The notes beneath the pieces are model-generated. The model searched no databases. It was not told the origin of the DNA and saw nothing but the letters and a program-made list of their open reading frames with translations. Positions 1 to 7,722 of a stretch of 64,000 nucleotides of DNA are shown piece after piece. This DNA comes from JAEULH01 sp963805915 (GTDB taxonomy: Bacteria; Pseudomonadota; Alphaproteobacteria; Rhodospirillales; Defluviicoccaceae): NCBI GenBank assembly GCA_963805915.1, contig CAWDWD010000013.1:1-64000 (forward strand), in the 5' to 3' direction. The position numbers and the translations under genes are program-made. Each line of letters opens with the position of its first letter. Position 1 is the first letter of the stretch.

Positions 1-144
1 CTCAGGGTCAAAGCGCCCCGAAGGTTCGCGAGACAGATTGAGACGCCTCCTATCATGCGGCGGCCATGCGCCGACCGCGAAGAGAAGCGTGTGATCCAAG
101 GCGAGGGCGCATGAAAAACGCCCGATGCGCAAGATCCGCGTCGA

Positions 145-420
145 TCAGCCGTGGGCGGCCTCGGCGTATGCGCGCGCGACCGGCGGCCGGCTCAAGTACG
201 CGACGCAGCCGTCGAGCGTCGACAAGTTCATATGGTCCTCGTCCGGAATCCGCACGTCGAGCCCCGCCTCGATAGCGAGGACGAAATTAAGAAAATCCAC
301 CGAATCCATATCGAGCTGATCGCGAAAGCTGTGGCGGGGGTCAAGATGCTCGACGTCCGCGTCGGGCGCAACCTGCTTGAGGATTTCGATGATCCGTTCG
401 CGCAAATATTGTTGGTTCAT
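145..420 (-). CDS. Orphan acyl carrier protein
   Basis: A 91-residue acyl carrier protein. The sequence shows the motif DSVDFLNF near the middle, whose serine is the usual attachment site for 4'-phosphopantetheine, in an acidic four-helix frame of normal ACP length (80-95 residues). I chose the ATG at 418-420 because it begins directly at the amphipathic first helix (MNQQYLRERI); an upstream extension is arginine-rich and unlike an ACP. No ketosynthase, FabD or FabF lies beside it, so it is not the housekeeping acpP of the fab cluster. It is more likely a dedicated carrier for a specialised acylation reaction. The partner cannot be told from this window; the gene upstream on the same strand is a baeRF-type protein. 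Confidence 0.85.
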   Translation of the reverse strand: MNQQYLRERIIEILKQVAPDADVEHLDPRHSFRDQLDMDSVDFLNFVLAIEAGLDVRIPDEDHMNLSTLDGCVAYLSRPPVARAYAEAAHG

Positions 421-605
421 GGCGCTGGCGATGTTCCCTCGCGGTCCAGAGAAGAAAGAAAGCCTATCATATTGCAGCGCAACATTCCATCCCCGCGTCG
501 CCGTGTCCGTGCCGCATGATACGCCATGATGCACCACGAAAGCCGGTCGCGCGACGATCCGCGTCCGCGTCCGCGCACCGCCGGGCTGACGCGCCCGACC
601 GCGGG

Positions 606-1730
606 TCAAGCGAGCGGGTAGCGCAGGATGGCGGCGAGCAGCCCGCCGGCGGGGATGTCGGCCTGGCGCACGGCGAGCACGCGCCCGCCCGCCTGCAGCG
701 TGAGGCGCGCGATATCGTCGACCACGCCATAGGAGACGGCATCGTTGGTCTCAGCCAGCGTGATCGCGCCGGTCGCGGAGTTGAGCGTGCCAGGCACCGC
801 GCCGTCGATATCGACCAGCACGGAGTTGATCGCCCCGCGCACGGCAGCGCGCGCGGCCACCGCGACATCGGTCGTCCCGCGCGCCTGGCCGGAACGCTCC
901 TCGAAGCGCTCGCGCCACGCGGCGACCTCGGCCGCGTAGATTTCGTCCAGCACGTTCCGCGCCGCGGCACCGAGTTCGGTATCGCTCAGGGTCTCGGGAC
1001 TGTCGAGGATGCCGGTCGGGGCGAGATGCGGGTAGGTGTTTACCGAGCGGTAGATCGACGTCAGCGTGTCGCTCGCCGCCAGTATCAGCGGCACGTCGCT
1101 GCCGCGCAGCAGGTCACGCATCGCCTGCTCGACTTGGCGCGCATACTGGCGCAGCCGGACCTTCTGGCCTTCAGAGCCGTGGATGCGCCCGCTGTGGGAG
1201 CGGTCCTTGATGCTCGCCTTGCCGACCGCGCTCGCGGCGTCGTGCGGCAGGCCGGGGACGTGTGTCTCGGTGATTGGCAGGTCAGCCGAGACCTCCAGCA
1301 CACGCACCCCACCCCCGGCAAGCGCCAACACGTAGGCCGCCTGGGGGAAGGTCACGGCGCGCAGCAGCGGCTTGACGTGGAAGCGGTCCGAGACCTCGAC
1401 CATCGCCGTGAGCGTATTGGCCAAACGGTAGGTGCGCAGGCTTTCCGGCGTCGCCAGAACCGCCAGGCTGCGCGCCTGCATCGCCCAGAAAACGACGTCC
1501 TCGGCGAGCTCTCCTAGCTGCTCCATCAGTGCCGCGACATCGCGGCCGTCGACGCCGGCGGCGACGAGTTGGTTTTCCGCATCGCGCGCGAGGTTGCCGA
1601 GCGCAATTCGGCTCGCTCCGATCTCCTGCGTCAGGGGCGTGGTGGGCAGGTAGATCGTGACGCTCGCGGCGCCACGGTGCTGGAGCAGGGCGCGCAGTTC
1701 GTCGTGTCCGGGAATGTCGACATAAAGCAT
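606..1730 (-). CDS. baeRF-type (bacterial archaeo-eukaryotic release factor-like) protein
   Basis: A 374-residue protein that resembles the bacterial archaeo-eukaryotic release-factor family (baeRF). It begins with a short N-terminal element followed by the strand SVTIYLPT, which is characteristic of the family, and has the central core strand VPLILAASD. The family is related to the eRF1/Pelota fold and has been proposed to act on ribosomes; no biochemical role is firmly established, so the function is inference. I chose the ATG at 1728-1730, which starts MLYVDIPGHDEL; any longer reading frame would run back through two tRNA genes and cannot be coding. The gene is monocistronic, facing the orphan ACP across about 185 bases. 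Confidence 0.7.
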   Translation of the reverse strand: MLYVDIPGHDELRALLQHRGAASVTIYLPTTPLTQEIGASRIALGNLARDAENQLVAAGVDGRDVAALMEQLGELAEDVVFWAMQARSLAVLATPESLRTYRLANTLTAMVEVSDRFHVKPLLRAVTFPQAAYVLALAGGGVRVLEVSADLPITETHVPGLPHDAASAVGKASIKDRSHSGRIHGSEGQKVRLRQYARQVEQAMRDLLRGSDVPLILAASDTLTSIYRSVNTYPHLAPTGILDSPETLSDTELGAAARNVLDEIYAAEVAAWRERFEERSGQARGTTDVAVAARAAVRGAINSVLVDIDGAVPGTLNSATGAITLAETNDAVSYGVVDDIARLTLQAGGRVLAVRQADIPAGGLLAAILRYPLA

Positions 1731-1966
1731 GCTTGGTCCTCCGCGCCTGGCGGTTAGCGCGGCGCTCGTTCTCGTGGAACCGCTACGGGCTTGTAGAATA
1801 TGGTATCCCCCGCATACAGGCGCGGACCGTTCGTTGGCAACCTTGAAATTCGAGATCGCCGCGAGCGTCGTTTGTCTGTGACGAGCAACGTTGACCGGAT
1901 CAGGTGCGATGACTATTGTTAGGGCCGCTGCGGGGTTGCGTGCGTGCGCGCATTCCGCCGTCCCGA

Positions 1967-2040
1967 GGCGCGGTGGCGGAGTGGCTACGCAGCGGCCTGC
2001 AAAGCCGCGTACACCGGTTCGAGTCCGGTCCGCGCCTCCA
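1967..2040 (+). tRNA. tRNA-Cys (GCA)
   Basis: A 74-base cloverleaf. The acceptor stem GGCGCGG pairs with CCGCGCC, the anticodon stem GCGGC/GCCGC encloses the loop CTGCAAA with anticodon GCA, and the T-loop is GGTTCGAGTCC. CCA is encoded at 2038-2040. Confidence 0.97.
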
Positions 2041-2047
2041 AGGGCAT

Positions 2048-2122
2048 TCCGGAGTAGCTCAGTGGTAGAGCAAGCGGCTGTTAACCGCTGGGTCGGGGGT
2101 TCGAATCCCTCCTCCGGAGCCA
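2048..2122 (+). tRNA. tRNA-Asn (GTT)
   Basis: A 75-base cloverleaf. The acceptor stem TCCGGAG pairs with CTCCGGA, the anticodon loop CTGTTAA carries anticodon GTT, and the T-loop is GGTTCGAATCC. CCA is encoded at 2120-2122. It lies 7 bases after tRNA-Cys, so the two are probably cotranscribed. Confidence 0.97.
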
Positions 2123-2236
2123 CGCCTTGTACCCTGCTACGCACGATGTTATGGGTCCGCGGTACGATTTTCCCGACGCCTCGATCTGCTTCGTTCCCTT
2201 CTGGCTGACTGCCATGCCGTGCCCTCATCGTTGGGC

Positions 2237-2401
2237 CTACTCTTCGGCATCTATGTCTCTCTCCGGTCTCGGGCGTCGTGCCGTCATGACGCCGCGTGTC
2301 GTCTCGATGTCCTCGACCTGAAGCCCTTCCGAGAGTTGGTTGACCCAAGGCGCCCGCGTTCGCATGGCGGCCTTGGAGCAGATCGAGAACGAGATCGTCA
2401 T
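2237..2401 (-). pseudogene. MarR-like C-terminal fragment (probable gene remnant)
   Basis: A 54-codon open stretch on the minus strand reads PWVNQLSEGLQVEDIETTRG and then VMTA before losing sense (RRPRPERD) and stopping. From memory this resembles the last helix of alphaproteobacterial MarR-type regulators, where a WVxxLSxGLxVEDIExxRRVMTALR-like tail is common. The DNA-binding wing and helix-turn-helix are absent; upstream lies the AT-rich stretch at about 2410-2560. I read it as the tail of a deleted MarR gene. The assignment rests on one short motif and is tentative. Confidence 0.35.
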
Positions 2402-2404
2402 CAT

Positions 2405-2747
2405 GACGCCAGCAGGCTTGTTTTATTTGATTATTAAGTAAAATATTCGGCAATAACTAGATCAAGCTATATCCAATCTGTTGCAGTGCTATTTCTAAAA
2501 AATTGCTCTCAAATCAATCAATGGAAGTCATGCCTCGGCTGTGGTATTTATTAGCCTAAGCTTGGAATGGATGTTTTGTTTCCGGGGGCTGAATGGTCGA
2601 TATGGCGCCTTGTTCCCGAAAGGGATTTCTTAAGACTATTGAACTCGATCGGCGCTTCGCGCCAGTCCTCATCCTCGGCCCAATACACGCACGATCGCGC
2701 GACCGATCTGCCGTTCCGGGTGGCTGCGACGGCGAAAGGAGATAGCG
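2405..2747. other. AT-rich intergenic region upstream of the ParA-type gene
   Basis: Bases 2410-2560 are clearly richer in A and T than the rest of the window (for example TTATTTGATTATTAAGTAAA), and no gene is seen. It probably holds the promoter of the ParA-type gene. A good ribosome binding site, AAAGGAG, ends just before 2748. The low GC next to two tRNA genes and a gene remnant could mark an old insertion or deletion site. Confidence 0.4.
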
Positions 2748-3545
2748 ATGCTGACGTTCCACCCGCCCAAGGGGGCAGGTCCGGCCGATACCCGCGCTAC
2801 CGACGGTCAGGACGGTGATGAGGGGGCGATGCAGGTCATCGTTGTGTCCTCGCAGAAGGGCGGTTCCGGCAAGACGACCCTGTGCGGTCATCTCGCGGTT
2901 CAGGCCGAGGGCAAGGGCTGCGGCCCGGTCGCGATCATCGACACCGACCCGCAGGGCAGCCTCGCCCAATGGTGGAACGCTCGTCAGGCCGAGACGCCGC
3001 TGTTCATGAAGGCGCAGGTCGATTACCTCCACGAGGACCTTGATCAGCTTGCCCGCTCGGGCGTCAGGCTGGTGTTTATCGACACCCCGCCGGCGGTGAC
3101 CGACGTCATTCGCAAGATCGTCGCATTCGCCGACCTGGTCATCATTCCGACGCGGCCGTCGCCGCATGATCTGCGCGCCGTGGGCGCGACGCTCGATATT
3201 GTCGAGAGCCAGCAAAAACCGCTGATTTTCACCGTCAATGCGGCCTCGCCGCGCGCGCGTATCACCAGCGATACCGCGGTCGCGCTTTCCCAGCACGGCA
3301 CCGTCGCGCCGGTCACGCTGTGTCACCGCACGATCTACGCGACCAGCATGATTCATGGCCAGACGGTGATGGAGACCGACCCTGGGTCACAGGCGGCGCA
3401 AGAGATCATCGATCTGTGGGATTACGTCGATTCACGACTGGTGCGCGTCGATTCTCGCTCGACCCGCGGAACCGGCGTCTTTCAGCAGCAGCGCGGCGGT
3501 TTCGGGCGCAGAAAGTCCACGGGTCCTCTCGCCGTCGCGGGGTGA
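2748..3545 (+). CDS. ParA/Soj-type P-loop ATPase
   Basis: A 265-residue ParA-superfamily ATPase. It has the deviant Walker A motif KGGSGKTT, preceded by the strand QVIVVSSQ, a switch motif IDTDPQGSLAQWW and a Walker B-like strand VFIDTPPAV. ParA proteins dimerise on nucleotide, bind DNA or membrane surfaces and position cargo. The start at 2748 has a strong AAAGGAG site; an internal ATG at 2829 begins right at the ATPase core and is an alternative. The stop lies 5 bases before the next gene, which encodes a possible ribbon-helix-helix partner, so the two form an operon. There is no parB, parS or origin gene nearby, so this is unlikely to be the chromosomal partition system. It could be an orphan positioning system or a relic of a plasmid. 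Confidence 0.85.
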   Translation: MLTFHPPKGAGPADTRATDGQDGDEGAMQVIVVSSQKGGSGKTTLCGHLAVQAEGKGCGPVAIIDTDPQGSLAQWWNARQAETPLFMKAQVDYLHEDLDQLARSGVRLVFIDTPPAVTDVIRKIVAFADLVIIPTRPSPHDLRAVGATLDIVESQQKPLIFTVNAASPRARITSDTAVALSQHGTVAPVTLCHRTIYATSMIHGQTVMETDPGSQAAQEIIDLWDYVDSRLVRVDSRSTRGTGVFQQQRGGFGRRKSTGPLAVAG

Positions 3546-3550
3546 GCGCC

Positions 3551-4105
3551 ATGAGTCTTACCGCCAACACCAGGCTTTTCGCCCGCAAGGGCGAGGCGTC
3601 GCCCGCCGGTGTCACGATCACGCAATTCCCGGCGGAAAAGCCGCGCGCTCCGGTCGAGATCGAGGACGACCGGGCGAGCAGCCCGGCGCGCGCGGGCGCG
3701 TCGGACTCCGGCCCCGCGACGTCGCTGTCATTCCTGATTCAACGCAACAAGGCTGCTGTCGGCAAGGCCTGTTTTGGCGACGCGCAAGAGCGTGCCGCGG
3801 CACCCGCCGAGCGCGCCGAGCCGCCAAAGCGGCGGCGGTCGCGCAATGACGCGGCGAGAGATCCGCAGCTCGATACGGGCTGGAGTGGCGGCCGCGCATC
3901 CGCTCGCGATCTCGGAGCCAACGCCGGCGGCGACGCCGGTGCCGAAGCCTGGCACAAGCTCTCGTTTCGGGTCCGCCAGGATCAGTACCGCAAGCTCAAG
4001 GCGCTGTCGGGCCTGTGGGGCGCAAGCTTCCAGGGCATCCTCGAGCGCGCCGTCGCCGCCTTCGTCGACTCCGCGATCGGCGACGAGACCGAGTGGGACG
4101 CCTGA
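3551..4105 (+). CDS. Hypothetical protein with C-terminal ribbon-helix-helix-like segment, partner of the ParA-type ATPase
   Basis: A 184-residue protein starting 5 bases after the ATPase gene. Residues 1 to about 135 are low in predicted order (rich in A, R, E, P and S) with a basic patch PPKRRRSR. The C-terminal 45 residues read HKLSFRVRQDQYRKLKALSG and continue WGASFQGILERAVAAFVDSA, a strand followed by two helices as in ribbon-helix-helix DNA-binding proteins. ParA-type ATPases are often paired with a small DNA-binding partner of this kind, and the tight spacing supports that role. Direct homology to a named family cannot be stated from the sequence alone. Confidence 0.6.
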   Translation: MSLTANTRLFARKGEASPAGVTITQFPAEKPRAPVEIEDDRASSPARAGASDSGPATSLSFLIQRNKAAVGKACFGDAQERAAAPAERAEPPKRRRSRNDAARDPQLDTGWSGGRASARDLGANAGGDAGAEAWHKLSFRVRQDQYRKLKALSGLWGASFQGILERAVAAFVDSAIGDETEWDA

Positions 4106-4300
4106 AGCGGCCGCATCCCGATCCACGTGCGCCCGCTCCCTGACCGGCTCCGATCCTCGACAAGCCCGGTCGACAGGACCGCCGCGCCGCCGCCAACAGC
4201 CTTGCCCCATATTGTGCCCGTATTGTACCCGTATCGGATCGGCGCCGAGCGCCGGATTATTGAACCCGAAGTACCGACGCGCCATCTCGCGCGCGATCAA

Positions 4301-4450
4301 GCCACCCAGCCATCCAGCCATCCAGCCACCCAGCCATCCAGCCATCCATCCATCCAGCCATCCATCCATCCAGCCATCCATCCATCCAGCCATCCATCCA
4401 TCCAGCCATCCAGCCATCCATCCATCCAGCCATCCATCCATCCATCCATC
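4301..4450 (+). repeat. CCAT/CCAG tetranucleotide tandem repeat, about 150 bp
   Basis: About 37 consecutive 4-base units, a mix of CCAT, CCAG and a few CCAC, run without break. The units are ordered in short blocks such as CCATCCAG and CCATCCATCCAG. Open frames on either strand encode low-complexity HPSSHPAI or DGWMAGW repeats and are not credible proteins. The repeat lies between the RHH-like gene and a lipoprotein gene. Tracts of this sort are prone to slippage during replication. Confidence 0.95.
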
Positions 4451-4630
4451 AACCGAACCATGCTTGGCGGGTTACTACATCCCGTCTCGGCTGTAGATGT
4501 CCCACCGCTGTCCGACAGCATCGAAATATACTACTAAAACGCGCATATTATGCTATAGTAATGACTATAGGTTCTCATGCGAGCAAAGCGATCGCGCGGG
4601 AGCACGGACGGCGTAAAGGTGGTTGCGATC
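4451..4630 (+). promoter_or_regulatory. AT-rich upstream region of the lipoprotein gene, candidate promoter
   Basis: Between the tetranucleotide repeat and the lipoprotein start the sequence becomes AT-rich at 4521-4570. The hexamer TATAGT at 4554-4559 could be a -10 element, but no convincing -35 lies 16-18 bases upstream. No other gene is seen here. Confidence 0.3.
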
Positions 4631-5002
4631 ATGGGACGCGGCGCGCGGTGGATCTGGATGTTCGCGACGATCGCGCCGGGGCTGTGGCTCGGCGGATGCG
4701 GCGGGTACGAGTTGGCCTACGAACGCGCGGTTTATGACCGCGAGCCCGTGTACTGCTACCGGACGATCGCCGACGTCGACTGTTATCGCGCGGCTGACGC
4801 ACGCGCGGACGGGCGGCTGGTCAACTACTACGGCCCATCACCGCGGCGCGTCGAACGGCCGGAAATGAAAGAGATCCGCCTCGATCCGCCACCCGCGATC
4901 GAGCCCGGCGAGGAGGGCGCGGCATCGGGCGCGGCGATCGTCGGAGGTATGCCGTTCGACCTGACCGCGCCCAACCGTTGCGTCTGGGAGGGGAGGGGCT
5001 GA
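4631..5002 (+). CDS. Small predicted lipoprotein, function unknown
   Basis: A 123-residue secreted protein. From the ATG at 4631 the N-terminus is basic (MGRGAR), followed by a hydrophobic stretch and the lipobox LGGC with the lipidated cysteine at residue 23. The mature part has several Tyr and Cys residues (YCYRTIADVDCYRA) and an acidic, proline-rich tail. An earlier ATG at 4577 would add 18 residues before the signal peptide and is less likely. Small lipoproteins with a YCYRTIADVDCY-like segment occur in alphaproteobacteria, but I know no function for them. Flanking genes give no hint. Confidence 0.7.
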   Translation: MGRGARWIWMFATIAPGLWLGGCGGYELAYERAVYDREPVYCYRTIADVDCYRAADARADGRLVNYYGPSPRRVERPEMKEIRLDPPPAIEPGEEGAASGAAIVGGMPFDLTAPNRCVWEGRG

Positions 5003-5173
5003 GAGGAGGGCGTCGGAAACAAGATCGCCGCGCGACATTATCGAAGCGGCGACGGCCGACGCTCTCCCCGGCCCGCGGCCGAAGGCCGTTCCGGGAGGGT
5101 GCATATTCCAGAGCGTGTATATCCCGGAGCGCACATACAACTCTTTCGACTGCCACATCCCTGTCTTGAGACG

Positions 5174-6241
5174 TCAACCGATCGTGGTGCCGCCCGTGAT
5201 GAAACCGCGAACCATTTTGCCGGAGAGGAAATCGTGGGGAAAGCCGAGTTCGATGGCGCTGGCGGTATCGAGGCGGGCCAGATGCGCCGCGCCAAGGGTG
5301 AAATCCAGCGCGCCGAGATTGTCCTCAATCTGGCTCGCGGTCCGCGCGCCGAGGATCGGGCTGGTCACGCCGCGCCGCGTCAGCAACCAGTTGAGCGCGA
5401 CCTGCGCCGGGGTTCGACCAAGCTCGCCGGCAACGGCCTTAACCGCGTCGGCGATGGCGAGCTTTTTTTCACTCAGGCTTAGCGGCCGGGCGACGGCGCC
5501 GTCGGGGGACGGCGCGTCATTGGCCTGGCGCTGGCGTTCCAGATCCTCGCGACCGTACTTGCCGCTGAGCAGGCCCGACGCCAATGGCGACCAGGGCAGT
5601 ACGCCAAGGCCGAGCTCGACGGCCATCGGCAGCAGCTCACGCTCGACATCGCGGAGTGCGAGATTGTACTCGACCTGAAGGGCGACGAACCGGCTCCAGC
5701 CGCGTAATTCGGCCAGCGTGTTCGCCTGCGCGATCTTCCAGGCCGGCGTATCCGAGACGGCGATGTAGAGGATTTTTCCGCCGGCGACGAGATCGTCGAG
5801 ACCGCGCATGACCTCGTCCACCGGCGTGGTGAAATCCCACGCATGCAGCCAGTAGAGATCGATGTAGTCGGTTGCCAGCCGGCGCAGGCTGTCCTCGAGC
5901 GACTGAACCATGCTCTTGCGGTGGTTGCCGCCGGCGTTGGGATCGCCGGGACGCATGTTCAGCGTGTACTTGGTGGCGAGAACAACGCGCTGGCGCTCGG
6001 CGCCGAGAAACTCGCCGACAAGCCTCTCGCTGGTGCCGTTGGTGTAGAAGTTCGCGGTGTCGATGAAGTTGCCGCCGCGCTCGGTGTAGGCCTTGAAGAT
6101 CGCGTGGCTGGTGTCGCGGTCCGCGCCCCAACCCCACTCGGTCCCGAATGTCATCGTACCAAGGCACAGCGGGCTGACGCGCAAGCCGCTGCGGCCGAGC
6201 AGCCGATAGTGGTCCAACTGGCAAAGTGCTTCGTTGCTCAT
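5174..6241 (-). CDS. Aldo/keto reductase
   Basis: A 355-residue NADP-dependent oxidoreductase of the aldo/keto reductase superfamily, YajO/Tas/YccK-like branch. It starts LGRSGLRVSPLCLGTMTFGT, carries FIDTANFYTNGTSE (catalytic Asp and Tyr), the conserved Lys in VLATKYTLN, LYWLHAWD (catalytic His), and a C-terminal cofactor motif SPILGARTASQIEDNLGAL. Length is as usual for the family. I chose the ATG at 6239-6241 because it follows the ribosome binding site ACAGGAG and begins at the conserved fold. The LysR regulator lies 71 bases upstream on the same strand and may control it. The substrate is unknown. Confidence 0.92.
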   Translation of the reverse strand: MSNEALCQLDHYRLLGRSGLRVSPLCLGTMTFGTEWGWGADRDTSHAIFKAYTERGGNFIDTANFYTNGTSERLVGEFLGAERQRVVLATKYTLNMRPGDPNAGGNHRKSMVQSLEDSLRRLATDYIDLYWLHAWDFTTPVDEVMRGLDDLVAGGKILYIAVSDTPAWKIAQANTLAELRGWSRFVALQVEYNLALRDVERELLPMAVELGLGVLPWSPLASGLLSGKYGREDLERQRQANDAPSPDGAVARPLSLSEKKLAIADAVKAVAGELGRTPAQVALNWLLTRRGVTSPILGARTASQIEDNLGALDFTLGAAHLARLDTASAIELGFPHDFLSGKMVRGFITGGTTIG

Positions 6242-6312
6242 GATGGCTCCTGTCCATGCGACGGCGGGAACTGGCGAATTATGCTCCCAATATGGGGCCG
6301 GGTCGTGGCGGA

Positions 6313-7242
6313 CTAAAGCGACGAATCCGGCGGGTTGACGGCCTCGCTCGGTGTTGTCTCGGCGATGACCCAGTCGCGGAAAGCGCGAATTTTCGGCCGG
6401 TCGGCGGCGGCGCTCAGGCAGACCACGTAATAGGCGTAGCCGGTCGCGAGGCGAAGATCGAACGGAACGACGAGCCTGCCCTTGGCGATGTCTTCGGCTG
6501 CGAACAGCATCTGCGCCAGCGCGACGCCGCGACCGTCGACCGCGGCCTGGAGCATGATGTGGGTATGGCTGAAGCGCGGCCCGTGCTGTTCCGCGTCGCT
6601 CATGCCGTGGACGTCCGCGGAGCGTAGCCATGTCGACCACACCGGGAAGCCGGGCAGCGGCGCCATTTCCTCGTGCAGCAGCGTTACGTGAACCAAGTCG
6701 GCCGGCGTTCCCAGCCGTGCCGCCAGCGACGGCGTACAGACCGGAGCGACGAACTCCTCGACCACGAAGTCGGCGCGCAGCCCCGGCCAGGAGCCGGCGC
6801 CGAAGCGAACCGCAACATCGACGGCGTCGCGGCCGAAGTCGACCATCCGGTCGGCGGCGGTAATGCGCAGGTCAATGTCGGGATGGCGGTCCTGAAACCG
6901 GCTCATTCGCGGGACCAGCCATTTCACGGCGAATGACGGCAGCACGCTGACCGTCAATGCGTCGGTCACATTGCGGGCATGCAACCGTTCGAGGGCCTCA
7001 CCGATGCCGCCAAGCGCGTTGCGCACGACCGGCAGCAGGGTTTGACCCTCCTCCGTCAGGATCAGCGCGCGGTTCAGGCGGCGAAACAGGAGCAGGCCGA
7101 TCTGCTCTTCGAGCGCCTTGATCTGATGGCTGACCGCGGCCTGGGTCACGTTGAGCTCCTCGGCGGCCCGGGTGAAGCTCATGTGACGGGCCGCCGCCTC
7201 GAACACGCGCAGGCCGTTAAGCGAAGGAAGGCGCCGCGTCAT
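6313..7242 (-). CDS. LysR-family regulator, GcvA-like
   Basis: A 309-residue LysR-type transcriptional regulator. The N-terminus RLPSLNGLRVFEAAARHMSF followed by TRAAEELNVTQAAVSHQIK is the GcvA-type winged helix-turn-helix, and the rest is a periplasmic-binding-like effector domain. It is divergent from the DUF1127 gene across 133 bases, an arrangement in which LysR proteins often control both directions, and it stands upstream of the aldo/keto reductase on its own strand. True GcvA controls glycine cleavage genes; none is present here, so only the family name is supported. Confidence 0.92.
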   Translation of the reverse strand: MTRRLPSLNGLRVFEAAARHMSFTRAAEELNVTQAAVSHQIKALEEQIGLLLFRRLNRALILTEEGQTLLPVVRNALGGIGEALERLHARNVTDALTVSVLPSFAVKWLVPRMSRFQDRHPDIDLRITAADRMVDFGRDAVDVAVRFGAGSWPGLRADFVVEEFVAPVCTPSLAARLGTPADLVHVTLLHEEMAPLPGFPVWSTWLRSADVHGMSDAEQHGPRFSHTHIMLQAAVDGRGVALAQMLFAAEDIAKGRLVVPFDLRLATGYAYYVVCLSAAADRPKIRAFRDWVIAETTPSEAVNPPDSSL

Positions 7243-7375
7243 TGCCTGGGCGCATTAGTTTTCGTAATCATGCCCATACAATTCCTCGTTTGTATCGTGA
7301 TGCGCCGCAGCGTAGCTTTGTGGTTCATCAAAATAGCAGGAAACGAAATTTATAACAAACTTCCGGAGAGTTTCC

Positions 7376-7624
7376 ATGAACAGGGCAGCAGCGCTCTACA
7401 ACGAACGGATGCATGGTCAGGCGGGTGGCCCGAGAAGTGGCCGTTATCCGCTCGCAAGAGCCCAAGAATTGCTAATCTTTGTTTTCGACAAGTTGGGCGA
7501 TTGGCAGGAGCGGGGTGCGCAACGGCGACGGCTGATGGCGCTGGATGAGCGGATGCTGCACGACATCGGCATGTGCCGGACCACGGCTATCGACGAAGCC
7601 GCGAAGCCATTCTGGAAAAGCTGA
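7376..7624 (+). CDS. DUF1127 (YjiS-like) small protein
   Basis: An 82-residue protein whose C-terminal half is a DUF1127 domain: RRRLMALDERMLHDIGMCRT followed by TAIDEAAKPFW, the family's arginine-rich helix and DIG motif. DUF1127 proteins in alphaproteobacteria are small, basic and often stress-induced or RNA-associated, with roles in phosphate and carbon metabolism reported for some. GGAGA stands 8 bases before the ATG. It is divergently arranged with the LysR gene. The reading frame stays open past the TGA for 33 codons to a TAA at 7724-7726, and that part reads plausibly (see findings). Confidence 0.85.
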   Translation: MNRAAALYNERMHGQAGGPRSGRYPLARAQELLIFVFDKLGDWQERGAQRRRLMALDERMLHDIGMCRTTAIDEAAKPFWKS

Positions 7625-7722
7625 GCGAGCGCGGGGCAGCGACGGGCTCAAGCGGAGGCGCATCGCATCGATGCGCTTTACGACCATGGGCGAGACTATC
7701 AGCTAAAAAAACCCAAGCCGGC

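Noticed and set aside
606..2453. Long minus-strand frame of 615 codons that includes baeRF
   Set aside because: The N-terminal 240 codons run through the two tRNA genes on the opposite strand. The baeRF start at 1730 is sufficient.
4301..4450. Possible CRISPR array
   Set aside because: The units are 4 bases long without unique spacers.
3728..4496. Open frames on both strands spanning the tetranucleotide repeat, encoding DGWMAGW or HPSSHPAI repeats
   Set aside because: They arise from any 4-base repeat in any frame, overlap the RHH gene on the other strand and show no protein family. Treated as repeat DNA.
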